A stretch of 64,000 nucleotides of DNA from Enoplolaimus lenunculus (taxonomy: Eukaryota; Nematoda; Enoplea; Enoplida; Thoracostomopsidae): NCBI GenBank assembly GCA_030248215.1, contig JASANG010002316.1, positions 1 to 64,000 on the forward strand. Reading direction: 5' to 3'. Shown piece by piece: positions 1 to 11,463 of this stretch (positions are counted from its first letter, which is position 1; each line of letters begins with the position of its first letter). The notes under the pieces are model-generated. The model was given only the letters and a program-made list of their open reading frames with translations. It was not told the origin of the DNA and made no database searches. The position numbers and the translations under genes are program-made.

Positions 1-1260
1 GATTGAACCAATAAGTAAGTTTGAGTTTCATGCGATTGAACGAATAAGTAAGTTTGAGTTTCATGCGATTGAACCAATAAGTAAGTTTGAGTTTCATGCG
101 ATTGAACCAATAAGTAAGTTTGGGTTCATAGATTGAACCAATAAGTAAGTTTGAGTTTCATGCGATTGAACCAATAAGTAAGTTTGAGTTTCATGCGATT
201 GAACCAATACGTAAGTTTGAGTTTCATGCAATTGAACCAATAAGTAAGTTTGAGTTTCATGCGATTGAACCAATAAGTTAGTTTGAAGTTTCATGCGATT
301 GAACCAATAAGTAAGTTTGAGTTTCATGCGATTGAACCAATAAGTAAGTTTGAGTTTCATGCGATTGAACCGATAAGTAAGTTCAGTTTCATGCGATTGA
401 ACCAATAAGTAAGTTTGAGTTTCATGCGATTGAACAAATAAGTAAATTTGAGTTTCATGCGATTGAACCAATAAGTTAGTTTGAGTTTCATGCGATTGAA
501 CCAATAAGTAAGTTTGAATTTCATCGATTGAACCAATAAGTAAGTTTGAGTTTCATGCGATTGAACCAATAAGTAAGTTTGAGTTTCATGGGATTGAACC
601 AATAAGTAAGTTTGAGTTTCATGCGATTGAACCAATAAGTAAGTTTGAGTTTCATGCGATTGAACCAATAAGTAAGTTTGAGTTTCATGCATTAACCAAT
701 AAGTAAGTTAGAAAACCAATAAGTACTTGAGTTTCATGCGATTGAACCAATAAGTAAGTTTGAGTTTCATGCGATTGAACCAATAAGTAAGTTTGAGTTT
801 CAATGCAAAGGACGGATTGAACGAATAAGTAAGTTTGAGTTTCATGCGATTGAACCAATAAGTTAGTTTGAATTTCATGTGATTGAACCAATAAGTAATT
901 TTATAAAAGATAGTACTTGTAGAGGTTCATGCGATTGAGCGAATAAGTAAGTTTGAAGTTCATGCGATTGAACCAATAAGTAAGTTAAAGCTTCATGCGA
1001 TTGAACCAATAAGTAAGTTTGGTTTAATGCGATTGAACCAATAAGTAAGTTTGAGTTTCATGTGATTGAACCAATAAGTAAGTTTGAGTTTCATGTGATT
1101 GAACCAATAAGTAAGTTTGAGTTTCATGTGATTGAACCAATAAGTAAGTTTGAGTTTCATGTGATTGAACCAATAAGTAAGTTTGAGTTTCATGTGATTG
1201 AACCAATAAGTAAGTTTGAGTTTCATGTGATTGAACCAATAACTAAGTTTGACTTTAAAA
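1..1260. repeat. 33-bp satellite array (left end outside window)
   Basis: About 38 head-to-tail copies of a 33-bp unit beginning GATTGAACCAATAAGTAAGT and ending in a GAGTTTCATGC-type tail. The array is already running at base 1, so its true left end is unseen. Copies from 1 to about 1030 mostly end CATGCG and vary by small indels. Copies from about 1055 to 1250 are nearly identical and end CATGTG, which suggests a recently homogenised block at the right edge. Because 33 is a multiple of three the array is open in several frames on both strands; I treat those frames as artefacts. Confidence 0.97.
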
Positions 1261-1298
1261 ATTAAATGTACGTTGAATCAACCCTTCGTTCAACGCTT

Positions 1299-1490
1299 GG
1301 TCAATGTTACTTTAAGGGGCGTTCCAGGTTTCTGGTGGGTCCATAAAAGTAGGTCAAGATTCTAGATTACGTTTTGTGCCTAGGCTTAGGCTTAGGCTTA
1401 AGGACACATTTTTGCAACGCTTAGGTTTAGGCTTGGGCTCAGGAATACGCTTAATCTACTGTTACGCCCCATAAAGTATTACATTGGCCC
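1299..1490. mobile_element. Family A hAT-like MITE
   Basis: About 190 bp with terminal inverted repeats like GGCCAATGTTACTTTAAGG and an interior rich in TTAGGC-type hexamers. It is flanked by CAACGCTT (1291-1298) and CAGCGCTT (1491-1498), a 7/8 match to an 8-bp target duplication. There is no coding capacity. Confidence 0.85.
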
Positions 1491-1610
1491 CAGCGCTTTA
1501 TAATATTTAAAAGCATTTACGAGTATATAGAAAATGGTTGACAATAGCCTGTTCTTTCTAAAAACACATGTATATGACTAAGCCTTCCATATCTGTCCGA
1601 CAATCCATAA

Positions 1611-1795
1611 TGCGGGGTTCACGTTATAACCGAGCCAGCTTGGGACACGTTTTGTCCCTATTAGACTATTGGGTCACATTTTGTCTGCTTGTTGACTCGA
1701 TTTCGTATTCAAAAATTCGTAGTTATCTGCTATACGTTGAATTAACATAGGACAAACCATGTACCGCCTGGGCCGCTTATAGTGGGAATCCCGCG
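1611..1795. mobile_element. Family F PIF/Harbinger-like MITE
   Basis: 185 bp opening TGCGGGGTTCACGTTA and closing GGGAATCCCGCG, with TAA on both sides (1608-1610 and 1796-1798). A 3-bp TWA duplication is typical of PIF/Harbinger elements. The interior matches parts of the longer element near 24.76 kb. Confidence 0.75.
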
Positions 1796-2062
1796 TAAAG
1801 TTGGAACCCCCAATATACGCAATTTGAGTGTTATTTCAAATAAATTTAAGGTGTGCATTAACCACTTGTTTGCAGCTTATCACAGACGGCGTATGTGAAA
1901 AACATAACGCGTTTGTGTAATACAAAATCTCCTTATGATAGTACCACTCAAGCTCTATAGTCATACTCCTACAGCTGAGCGGTTATTGTAGACGGATCCA
2001 ACACAAGAGTTATGGATTTGTGAACTAAGGTTTCACATAAAATGCGACACCATTCATGTGAG
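1796..2062. other. Non-coding spacer with a weak tRNA-like stretch
   Basis: No credible exon is seen. At about 1950-2010 a stretch resembles the box A region of the SINE found at 61.9 kb, but box B is not convincing. Confidence 0.35.
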
Positions 2063-2262
2063 GGGCCAATGTTACTTTAAGGGGCGTAACAGTAGATTAA
2101 GCGTATTCCTAAGCCTTAAAGCCTAACACTAAGCATTACAAAAATGTTTTCCCAAGCCTAAGCCTAAGCCTAAGCCTAAGCAAAAAAATGTTATCTACAA
2201 TCTAAACCTACTCTTTTATGAACCCGCCAGAAACCTGAACGCCCCTTAAAGTAACCATGGGT
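2063..2262. mobile_element. Family A hAT-like MITE
   Basis: 200 bp with GGGCCAATGTTACTTTAAGG at one end and its reverse complement at the other. The interior has repeated AAGCCT hexamers. Flanks CATGTGAG and CATGTGAA (2263-2270) match at 7 of 8 positions. Confidence 0.88.
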
Positions 2263-2529
2263 CATGTGAAGAATATGTATGTTTAATGGAAAAAATGCCA
2301 TTTACTGTTTAGAAAACAAGCCAACTGTATGCAATTGCTAGAAAAAATATATTAGCGTTGCAAATACGGCCAAAATTAAAGTGTTTCAGATAGCTCAGAA
2401 ATAAAATCGTGTGACGAGAAAACGAGTCCAAAGTAGAAAAACTGAAATGATGATGCCATAGTTGTCTGGAAATTGGCAGGGATGTAATCAACCACCAGTT
2501 TATAAGTCAAGATCCAGGGGTTAAAAATA

Positions 2530-2990
2530 TAGGCTCTTGTAAAGATAAGCGGCGGAAAGTTTTTCCGGCGGGACTGTGGTAGAGTAAGCTTAAGCTTAAG
2601 ACTAAGTTTTATCCTTAGGCTTAGGTTAGGCTTAGGTTTAAGGTCATAGTTTACGCTTAGGTTACGCTTAGGCTTTAGGTTTAGGCATTGGCTTAGGAAT
2701 ATGCTTACACTACTGTTACACAGCAAATTCCAGTGAGTTGATTAATCAACTCAGAGGGAGAATTAGGTATTTTTGGTGATTTCTGAGTTAATAGCGCTAA
2801 ATATTAACTCACTCTGAGCTCATTTAATTCCGGATGAGTTGATTAATTAACTCAGAATGAGTTAAACCAATTCAGCATTCTGAGTTCTGAAAGACCTCAT
2901 TCAGAGCTCAGGCTTCTGAGTAGACTCAACTCATGCTGAGTTAAAATCAACTCACTCGAATTTACAGTGACAGCTCTGCTCTATACATTT
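2530..2990. mobile_element. Family B hAT-like MITE interrupted by a family C element
   Basis: The left part (about 2530-2718) has the family B layout: a GGCGGAAAG-type end, AGAGTAAGCTTAAGC, TTAGGC hexamers, then GGAATATGCTTACACTACTGTTA. The right terminus (CTCTATACATTTGCC) resumes after the family C insertion at 2719-2969. The outer ends are degraded. Confidence 0.65.
2719..2969. mobile_element. Family C Tc1/mariner-like MITE (nested)
   Basis: About 250 bp built from GAGTTGA/TCAACTC blocks, with termini close to CACTGTAAATTTCAGTGAG. It interrupts the 3' part of a family B element. TA precedes the left end; the right TA has mutated. Confidence 0.8.
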
Positions 2991-3380
2991 GCCGAAATAT
3001 GAACGCTGAATAATTAGCTTGTGTTTAAAATTACGGTTATATTTGGCATACAGGTATATATGCTATCAATACCAGCGACAAATGTACGAAATATTGATCT
3101 TCTAGAAATAAAAGTAGCCAACTTATAACTCTTCAAACACTTTAGTTTAACGGTACCAGTTTTTCTGCTGTGGGCAATTGTGGAGTCAACAAATTTTGAT
3201 TGGACGCGCCCCGCCTCCTGGCGAAAACTTTAGGCTTAGGCTTAGGCTTAAATTTGGATGTAAGTTATTTTGCGTCACATAGATTGACGATGCGAATACT
3301 GTAACCACGTTGACTACTGACATTAAAAAGAAATTCTAACGCAATTTTTACTGTGATATTAATAACTGAAAACAATATTA

Positions 3381-3618
3381 CACTGTAAATTTCAGTGAGT
3401 TGATTTTAACTCAGAATGAGTTGAATCACTCAGTGTGAGTTAGGACTATCAGAACTCAGAATTATGAGTTGATTCAATTCATTCGAAGTTAATTAATCAA
3501 CTCACCTCAGAGTCAGAATCAACTCAACTCAGAGTGAGTTAACGATTACTGATAAATTCAGAAAAAACCAACTCGCTCGCTGAATTGATTGATCAGCTCA
3601 TTTGAATTTAATACAGTG
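3381..3618. mobile_element. Family C MITE, TA duplication intact
   Basis: Runs from CACTGTAAATTTCAGTGAG to a mirrored TACAGTG end, with TA at 3379-3380 and 3619-3620. The interior is the usual run of GAGTTGA-type heptamers in both orientations. Confidence 0.9.
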
Positions 3619-3956
3619 TATGTAAGTTCAACGTTAAATGCGGTGCACGATTTGTTTCCTAAACCGATGGGGGGTAACCAGAATTTTGACTTTCGGCTGA
3701 CGAAACTCGAAATAAACTTTTATTTTCGAAACTGAAATATAAATTCAATCTTTAACAACAAAATAACCTTTAACAACTAACTAATATTTATTAGTTTGAA
3801 ACATTTTTCCTAATCAGTTTGAAGAACAACGCCCCTTGTGATCGTTCCTTCTGGTTACGCCCCTGGGTACGCTCAAAATGTAAGCGTTGTACAGCTGTTT
3901 TTATGCTCAATAAATGTTTAAACACCATTGTGCTGTGTAAATATTAGACAAAATTT
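3619..3956. other. Unassigned spacer
   Basis: I see no exon-like frame and no repeat end in this stretch. Confidence 0.4.
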
Positions 3957-5155
3957 CATGTAAATTTCAGTGAGTTGATTTTAACTCAAAATGAGTTGAA
4001 TCACTCAGTCTTAGTTCGGACAATCAGAACTCAGAATTTTCAGTTGATTCAATTCCTTCTGAGTTAATTAATCAACCCACTCAGATTTAACTTAACTCAA
4101 AACGAGAATCAACTCAACTCGGAGCGAGTTAATGTTTACTGATATTATGCGGGGTTCACGTTACTACTTGTGCATTTGGTACCTATTTTTTCACCTCACC
4201 CATACTTGGTGACAAGTATTTTAACGATACCCATATGGGTAAGTATTACTACTACATAGCTAGTGGTACTTTCGGTCGAGCTACCCATATGGATAGCTCA
4301 AAAATTTTGATTACACCCCGTATGGATTGCGGTTTTTTCCGCCAGATACCCATATGGGTTTCATTTTAACAGTGGCTACAGAAATTTTTTAAAATGTTTG
4401 TTTTGTCGTGTTATTTTGTTTGTTTGGATAGCTAGTATTTGTGCTTTTAAACTTTGTGTAGGGTGGGTCCTCAGTTCTGGTAGATGGTTTATTTCCATAA
4501 ATAAATATCGGATTAATCACTGGAGTAGGTCCCAATGGTTCCTGGTGTTGTTTTAAGTTAGGACTGCTTATCGATAACGAGTTGTATATAATTTGTTGAA
4601 AATCGGGCACACAAGCATGTGAGACTTGCTTGTTCGTTATGAGCGCATGCAATGTAGTGTAGCGCGGAAATATCCCATAATTTGTTTATACGGAATGTTT
4701 AAAGTATAGGCAGCCTTTACCTGCACAATATGCCTGCGAAATCCCCTAAAACACGCGTATTTTACCAGGACCTTAACATAATACAAAAGCAGTATTAATC
4801 CTTAAAATTTGCTTGTAACAGCAAGAAGAACACTAGATTTCTCTTTTACGTTTTTATCATTTAATATTTTACAAAAAATAACTAATAATTTGCTATCCAT
4901 ATGTGTTGGTGCAAAAGACCTAAGAAACCCATATGGGTAACAAAACAGCGGTTAGCAATCCATAGTTTGCAGCTGATACTTACCCATATGGATAAGTAGA
5001 AGCTAGCTAGCTATACGCATGGATTGTATTTATCACCTGCTATGGGTTGGTGAAAAAACAGGTACCAAACGCACAAATGGTTACGTGAATCCCGCATTAA
5101 TTCAGAAATAACCACCTTGCTAGCTGAATTGATTTACCAACTCAGTTTAACAGTG
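3957..5155. mobile_element. Family C MITE split by a 949-bp family G element
   Basis: The left half (3957-4147) and right half (5097-5155) form one ordinary family C element when the insert at 4148-5096 is set aside. The consensus junction GATATTAATTCAGAAATAACC in other copies shows exactly where it was cut. Confidence 0.88.
4148..5096. mobile_element. Family G PIF/Harbinger-like element (nested)
   Basis: 949 bp starting TGCGGGGTTCACGTTA and ending with the mirrored TACGTGAATCCCGCA. It is flanked by TTA at 4145-4147 and 5097-5099, and the family C consensus has a single TTA there. Inside, the palindrome ACCCATATGGGT or close variants recurs at least six times (for example near 4230, 4280, 4350, 4928 and 4983). 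A minus-strand frame of 87 codons (4389-4652) has no recognisable features. Confidence 0.92.
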
Positions 5156-5410
5156 TTGTCACAAAACCATTGCGATGTCCTAACTAAAATAATCAAAATA
5201 ATTACCGAATCAAATTTGTTTATACCGGTTTCATTTTTAGTCAACCGGCCCAAAATTATATTTACCTGGATGGTGATTAGTCGGTTAAAAACTGTGTTCA
5301 AATTCCGTAAAGTTTAAAGTCCAATCAAAACTGATTACAGATATAAGAAAATTCGATTCGCAAGTTATACTGGAGTTTGTTTGCTTGTTTGGAAAACCAA
5401 TAGCTAACTA

Positions 5411-5657
5411 CACTGTATATTTCCGTGAGCTGATATTAACTCAGAATGAGCTGAATCATTTAGCCTGAGCTAGGATTATCAGAACTCAAAATTTTGAGTT
5501 GATTCAATTCATTCTGAGTTAATTAATCAACTCACCCAGATTCAACTCAAATCAAAGTGAGACTCAACTCAGAGTGAACTAATGTTTACTGATATTAATT
5601 CAGGAATAACCAACTCGCTAGCTGAATTGATTAATCAACTCATTGCAATTTACAGTG
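5411..5657. mobile_element. Family C MITE
   Basis: 247 bp, with CACTGTATATTTCCGTGAG at the left and TTTACAGTG at the right; TA lies left of it and TG right of it. Confidence 0.85.
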
Positions 5658-6030
5658 TGATGATACATGGTGTTTAGTAATTTTGATACAACATAAAATG
5701 ACAAGATAGTCTATATCTGACTTAATAAAAGTCGATTGCAGAATTTAAGTTAAAAACTACACTTCCAGGTAGAAATCTCAAATAACTTAGCACCCTGTAG
5801 AGGAATAATTTACGTATACGCCAACATTGCATTAAACCAAATTTGTTATAGGCAACCTCCGATTTTATTAAGGCAAAACCATAGAAGTTAAAGTATTAAA
5901 ATCGTCATTTAAGCTAAAATCTGGCTTAGCTATGTATTTACAAGCTTCAGCTTTGAGAAGCAACGATGAACGTGCGTCAATGTTTGCTAATTTGAAGACT
6001 TTGGGATCAAATTCTATCAAAGTTGCGACA

Positions 6031-9000
6031 CTAACAGTCTTCGCCTTCTATAGTTCCAGCATCTAAAAATAAAATAATCAAAATTTATAGTGCATCCGCC
6101 AAAAAAGTTATTAAATTTTGCGATTTTTTGGCCTATGTAATCTTGAGGATAGAACGATTTTCGGCAAAACTGCAAGTAAAGCTTACGTTTTCAATTAGTC
6201 TTAAGGATAGGTTCAGGTATAAGGTTTTGTTTGTGCAGAGGTTGACGCTTAGAACATAATTTAATAAGTTATTAACAAAACATTAACTTACTCTAAAGTT
6301 GAGTTGATTCCGAGTGAGTTCATAAACGTAATTCAGACTCATTGATTGAACTGTATTTCGAATTAAAATCAACTCACTGAAATTTACAACGTAGAATATA
6401 GTAGCTTCCGCTAAAAAGCTTGCGAAATCATTAAAAACTTTTCAATTAATCAGTTTACCTTGAGAAGAAATTACAACAAAATCACCGCCTGGCACTAAAC
6501 TTGGAGTTGTAGACAGCACAAACGTAAGCAATTCTTCTAGCTGGGCTTTAGGAAGTAGTGATTTTATAACGGCATTCACTTGTAGGTTGTTTGATGCATC
6601 GTTTCTATAAACATCGTATAGCAATTTTAAGTTTCAAATTATGGCCCATACAAAGATCAGGGGCGGAGAGATTGACTATGGTACTAGTATAGATTAAGCT
6701 TAAGCTTTAGACTATTTTTTTGCTTGGATTAGGTTTGGCTTAGACTTAGGCTTAGGCTTAGGAATATGCTCATTCGTACGCTTAGGTTCAGGCTTAGGCT
6801 TAGGCTTAAGCTTAAGAATATGCTTGTAATACTTTTCCGCCCCTGTTCTTTACATTGGCCTATTTTTTAACCAGTTGAACAGGTTTACACTTTAAATATC
6901 TATAATTTGATTAATCAATTCAGATAGAGAATTAGTTATTTCTGGTTATTTCTGAGTTAATAACAGTGAATTTAAACACGTTCTGAGTTGATTTAATTCC
7001 GGGTTAATACTTGATTAATTAACTCATAACGAGTTCCAACAATTCAAAATTCTGAGTTCTTCAAGAGCACAATCCAGAGCTCAGACTACTACTGAGTGAA
7101 TTTAACTTATTCTGAGTTAAAATCAACTCACTATTTTTTACACTGTAGGTTTTAGTCTTAGAATGTGCATAATACGGTTAATATTACGTACACCTGAGCC
7201 CCCTTTTCTTGCCGAACTGCAATATAACATCACTCAGTCTGTGTTATTACTGTCACAACTCAGAATCTTGAGTTAATTCAATTCATTCTGAGTTAATTAA
7301 CCAACTCACCAAGAGTCAACTCAACTCACAGTGAGTAATGTTTACTGATATTAATTCACAAATAACCAACTCGCTAGGTGGATTGGTTAATCAATTCATT
7401 GGAATTTACAATGTATGACATAAACGTAATCTTAATTTAATGTTTAGATTTAGGACTGGAGCCAGGCGTTTAACTTAGGGTACAATACCACGTGAAAGAT
7501 TTTTTCCGGGCACGCTTTGCGAGCGAAAGCCGTATTTACAATTGTCTTTTTTTGTTTTGCCCAAAAACTTAGGGAATAATCTGTCATACTTAGCCCTTAA
7601 ACACATGAATTCGCCCCGGAAACCTACGTTGCGCTTTCAAATTTTATATCCGGAGACACTCGTAAACATCCAGGACAACGAATGATTGAAGTTTGCTGTT
7701 GATTCGTTATGATAAAATCACGAATCTAAAGAATAAAAAATTTAAACCGAAATTGTTCTGTTTGAAGAGGTATTTTCAGTAGTCTAACGGCGGTATAATA
7801 CCCTCTTAACACATATTGATTTCTGATCACCGTTTGGAGCCTTGGGCGAGTTGCTGTATGGCACCGGATGGCGAGGCTTAGGCTTATGCTTATGAATATG
7901 CTCATTCTTACGGTTAGGTTTAGGCTTATCCTCTGGCTTCGGCTTAGAAATAGAATTATGTTCCGCCCTGTTCTTTACATTGGCCAAATAAACTTAATAT
8001 TCTTCATTGGTAATGAGCATCCGTTAATACCTAAGTGATATATTCGCAAATATAAACGTATTCTCTACAGTGTGTAGCACCTATAACCAGTTGATGATAG
8101 GTGTTTGAACATTCAAACCACTGAACGAAGAGTTTAAAAACTCAACATAATTATCAGATTTTTTTCAATTACCTTATTTTTGGGCAAAATTTGATATTTG
8201 CAACTACAACAGTTCGTTGGTTTCATAACCTTCGACTAACTGGTGATAGGTGCTATACACATTTGAGAATATGGGCTCTAATTTGAATTTAATTTACCGT
8301 TTGCTTAATTGCGTTAAACATGAGTTGAACAACTGGATTTGAGCAGTCAAACGGTGGAGTCGCTTGTTGATCGGTTCCAAATGTAACAATAAACCCTAAA
8401 ATGAGTATATTTGGTTCTTGTACGCAGGTGGGTACAACTGTTTTTCTTTCATAAGAAATTTGCTATGTTATACAAAATTTTCTAACTTCAAAAATAAGAG
8501 AAATCGGGGTTACATTTTGGAATACCACCCCTTTTAGAATACCTCCCGATCACCTTGAAACGATCAGTGGGCATCTGAAACGACCCCAAAATGTTCTTAA
8601 TGTCCATATCAAAACAAACCTACCACCGGTTTGCCAAACACAATTTGTATGCCATTTGACACCGTTTGCTATTCTGAGTAGAATGGTGTTAAATTTCAAG
8701 CAATCAGACAACTGGCTCACGTCTTATGGTCGAAAGATCATTTGGTACTCGGCAAGCCATTTGGCATGGCGCCAAATTATTTCGTTGACCATAACTCGTA
8801 AACCAGCGAGTAGATTATGAAAATTTGAGTAACATTCCACTAGCTCAAAGAATTGCTCTTCAGTTCAAATATGCAAAAAATTTCAAAATCCGTCCATTTG
8901 TTGGGCAAACGCCGGCTGATGGAAGCACAGCGGGGTGGTTCATTCTGTAAGTGAAGTGGTGAAGCGGGGCGTTTTAAAATGAAAAAAGACACTTTTAGAG

Positions 9001-9912
9001 ATTAGCCATTGTCCTGATGAACATGTACTATGTAAACAAACTTCAGATGCAGAGTATGGTACGTAATGCAGTAGCCTGGAGCTAAACGGGGTGACGGTTT
9101 CTCATTTTGTATTGCCTGCCTTAGGTTTTGCCCCTCCCCCCCCCCCGCAATTTAATATGTCCCCATTGTCATTTTAAAACGTCTCCACGGAAAACATATT
9201 CCATTTGTCTACAGGTTTGCTACCACCAGATATTCCGTCTTTATTGTTGGAAAAAACACAAGGAGTTCTAACTGCTGCCGCATATACATTTGTGGTTTAT
9301 CTGCAATTTAGGTTCTGGCATTTTTTCAGGTTGGTTTTAACAGCATCCGGTTAGGCAATATTAATACTTACCGTCTGCGTTATCTAAGTTAACTGCACAT
9401 CCGCTGCTTTGAGTTACCATTTGAGTAGCAAAAACTAAAAACATAACATATTAACTTTAATATATTAATTTAGGAAATAATATTTAAAAAAGTATTGAAA
9501 AAATTAAAAGAAATAAGTTTAAATTAATTATTTTCAACACTTCTCAAATAGCAATTTGATCGTCGTTTATATATTTTACCTATGCTTGCAGTTCCGGTGT
9601 CAGATCCGGTTTCACCTATGGGAAATGTATTTAAATTGAAATAATCTCTCTCCGAAATAGGCTTTTCCTAACTACACAAACTGAGTCAAAATTCGACTCC
9701 GTCAGAGTCAAACGCGCGACAAGTGAGCCGATTTTGACTTAGGCAGAGTCGAATTTTGACTCAGTTTGTGTAGTCAGGAAAAGCCTATTTTGGAGAGAGT
9801 CAATTTAACCCACCATTTTTTGTTGTGCACGTATGTACCCTGTTTTCTACAATTAGTTTTTACGAACCAGAAAATACTTACCGATTAATACTGCTTTTTT
9901 AACCGTAGTCAT
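6031..9912 (-). CDS. Unrecognised 167-residue protein, seven exons
   Basis: Exons, 5' to 3' on the minus strand: 9912-9882, 9615-9580, 9434-9372, 8395-8298, 7725-7628, 6604-6459, 6062-6031. Every junction has GT-AG and the phases (1,1,1,0,2,1) match throughout, giving 504 nt with a TAG stop at 6033-6031. The ATG at 9912-9910 is chosen because an in-frame TAG lies just upstream. The protein starts MTTVKKAVLIGE, has five cysteines including CPGC and a terminal C, and ends in an acidic tail (EGEDC). Its middle is amphipathic (VIKSLLPKAQLEELL). I see no clear signal peptide, membrane span or known domain. Transposons sit in several introns: family D in intron 1, E in intron 4, and B and C copies in introns 5 and 6. 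Function unknown; the model is well supported by phase, the homology is not. Confidence 0.72.
6278..6387. mobile_element. Family C fragment in intron
   Basis: About 110 bp of the right half of a family C element, ending CACTGAAATTTACAACGTA. The left half is missing. Confidence 0.7.
6643..6860. mobile_element. Family B hAT-like MITE in intron
   Basis: Begins GGCCCATACAAAGATCAGG and ends with the mirrored CTGTTCTTTACATTGGCC, with TTAGGC hexamers within. Its near end lies 38 bp from the acceptor side of the 6604-6459 exon. No clear target duplication remains. Confidence 0.88.
6890..7145. mobile_element. Family C MITE in intron
   Basis: Degenerate full-length copy: TACACTTTAAATATC at the left and TTTTACACTGTA at the right, with GAGTTGA-type blocks between. 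Confidence 0.75.
7210..7414. mobile_element. Family C MITE, left end truncated
   Basis: Starts within the CACTCAGTCTG part of the family and ends GGAATTTACAATG. It lies in an intron of the 167-residue protein gene. Confidence 0.75.
7870..7985. mobile_element. Family B fragment
   Basis: The right half only: TTAGGC-type hexamers, an ATATGCTCATTCTTACG motif, and the terminal CCCTGTTCTTTACATTGGCC. Confidence 0.75.
8055..8277. mobile_element. Family E inverted-repeat element
   Basis: About 220 bp with ends resembling GCCCGTATTCTCAAATGTG (left copy mutated, right copy ACACATTTGAGAATATGGGC). Both arms carry a TGTGTAGCACCTAT...CCAGTTGATGATAGG motif. It lies in an intron. Confidence 0.75.
9642..9828. 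mobile_element. Family D palindromic MITE in intron 1
   Basis: A long near-perfect palindrome: CTCTCTCCGAAATAGGC at the left is mirrored by GCCTATTTTGGAGAGAG at the right, with AGAGTCGAATTTTGACTCA-type arms. It lies between exons 1 and 2 of the 167-residue protein gene. Confidence 0.85.
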
Positions 9913-10135
9913 GTTACACAATGAAATATACTAAAATACAAAAACTTCAACTTCAACTTAGTAAAAGTTAACGTTATATGAACGATTTGGCATTCAGAAT
10001 ATAAACTTTCAACAACCAAAACTTCTATAAATTGTACCGGAAGGGCAACAACTTTAGCTACAACGGATGACACTTTCTAAACTCTAACCGTGAGCCTTTC
10101 AACGTCTTTAGGTTAATCTAAGCGGGGGTTCATAC

Positions 10136-10349
10136 TTGTCGTCCGGCGCCGTCCGTCATCGGTTTGGCGCCGTCTGACACCGTGCGTCACTCGTACCGCG
10201 CCGTCCGTCACACTCACGTACGATACCATACGGGTGTATGACGGCGTCATACGGATGACGGACGGCGCCATACGGGTGACGCATGGTGACGGACGGCGCC
10301 GTACGGGTGACGCACGGCGACGGACGGCGCCGTACGACAACAAAAGTAT
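10136..10349. repeat. GC-rich palindromic repeat cluster
   Basis: An abrupt GC-rich block in AT-rich DNA. It is made of variants of GGACGGCGCCGTACGGGTGA in both orientations and is bounded by TTGTCGTCCGGCGCC at the left and GGCGCCGTACGACAA at the right, so the whole block can fold back. No reading frame here looks genuine. Confidence 0.8.
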
Positions 10350-10403
10350 AGCGTAACCCTAACTCAATTGTGTACAATAAACGTTGATGAAATTTTAGAG
10401 CAC

Positions 10404-10618
10404 AGCTTTAATACTTTTACACAAAAATTAACAAAAATTTTGAAACTTAGATTTAAACTAAAAATATGGAAAAAACTAAGTTTAATACTTTTACACAAAA
10501 ATTAAGAAAAATTTTGAAACTTGGATTTAAACTAAAAATATGGAAAAACTAAGTTTAATACTTTTACACAAAAATTAAGAAAAATTTTCAAACTTGGATC
10601 TCAACAAAAATTTTGAAA
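10404..10618. repeat. Tandem repeat, about 74 bp x 3
   Basis: Three head-to-tail copies starting TTTAATACTTTTACACAAAA near 10407, 10481 and 10554. They are AT-rich and nearly identical, with no coding character. Confidence 0.88.
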
Positions 10619-10855
10619 AAAAACTAATCGCATGCGATTTAAAATTAATCGAATATTGAAACAGAAACAACTTTCGTAACATCGAAATAGCTGTTGTCAC
10701 GGTCTGTTAAGTCAATCGTAACTACACTGCCCTAATTTTTGTAGGCCGACCTTTGAGGTCAGCTTGGGTGTCATTAGGTTATTAAACAAATAAATTTTCG
10801 CCTGACTGCCGGGTAAAAATTGAAAACATACTTTTATTTTTAATTAAACAATACG

Positions 10856-11035
10856 GGCCAATGTAAGGAACAGGGATGGAACCGTATTATAAGCATATTC
10901 CTAAGCCTAAGCCAAGCCTAAGCCTAAGCCTAAAACGTCAGAGTGAGTAGCCAAGCAAAAAATTAATCTAAAGCTTAAGCTTACTCTTTTCTAATCCCAC
11001 AGAAAAACGTTCCACCCCTGTTCTTTACGTTGGCC
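10856..11035. mobile_element. Family B hAT-like MITE
   Basis: 180 bp with GGCCAATGTAAGGAACAGG at the left and the mirrored CTGTTCTTTACGTTGGCC at the right. Flanks ACAATACG (10848-10855) and ACGATACG (11036-11043) match at 7 of 8 positions. Confidence 0.9.
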
Positions 11036-11463
11036 ACGATACGAAATTTAAATTCATAAATACGTTCACTCGTATTAAGATATTACTTCGATTGACGGTG
11101 TCTCAAAATTATATTAATACATCGTTGATTCAAGCGTAAATTTTCAATTTGGCGTTATCGGAAATTTAGAATTAAACCAATAAAAACAAAGGCAATAGTG
11201 TTTAGAAAAATCCGTACAATGACCATTTGTCGCTCTGCAACTCGTCGCCAGACAACTTGGTAATCCGAAATTTCATCAGCTCAACAATTCATCGTTCATC
11301 ATTCGAATCAGTATGCTTTAGGCTTAGGCTTTTAAAATATATACTAAACCAAAACGAAACATTTTTAAACAAACGGAGTAGTGAAATAATTCTGGCAAAT
11401 TTAAATACAGAAAAAAATTGTTTGGCACAGGCGCTGGTTGATGCATTTTTTCATTGCCAATCC

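Noticed and set aside
1-1260. CRISPR-like array
   Set aside because: Units are contiguous with no unique spacers, and the DNA is eukaryotic.
94-1265. Long repetitive open frames rich in HETQTYLLVQS or KLTYWFN
   Set aside because: They are the 33-bp satellite read in different frames; the unit length is a multiple of three, and there are no gene signals.
1380-1460. A true telomere or chromosome end from TTAGGC repeats
   Set aside because: The hexamers are short, interrupted, in both orientations, and always inside MITE ends.
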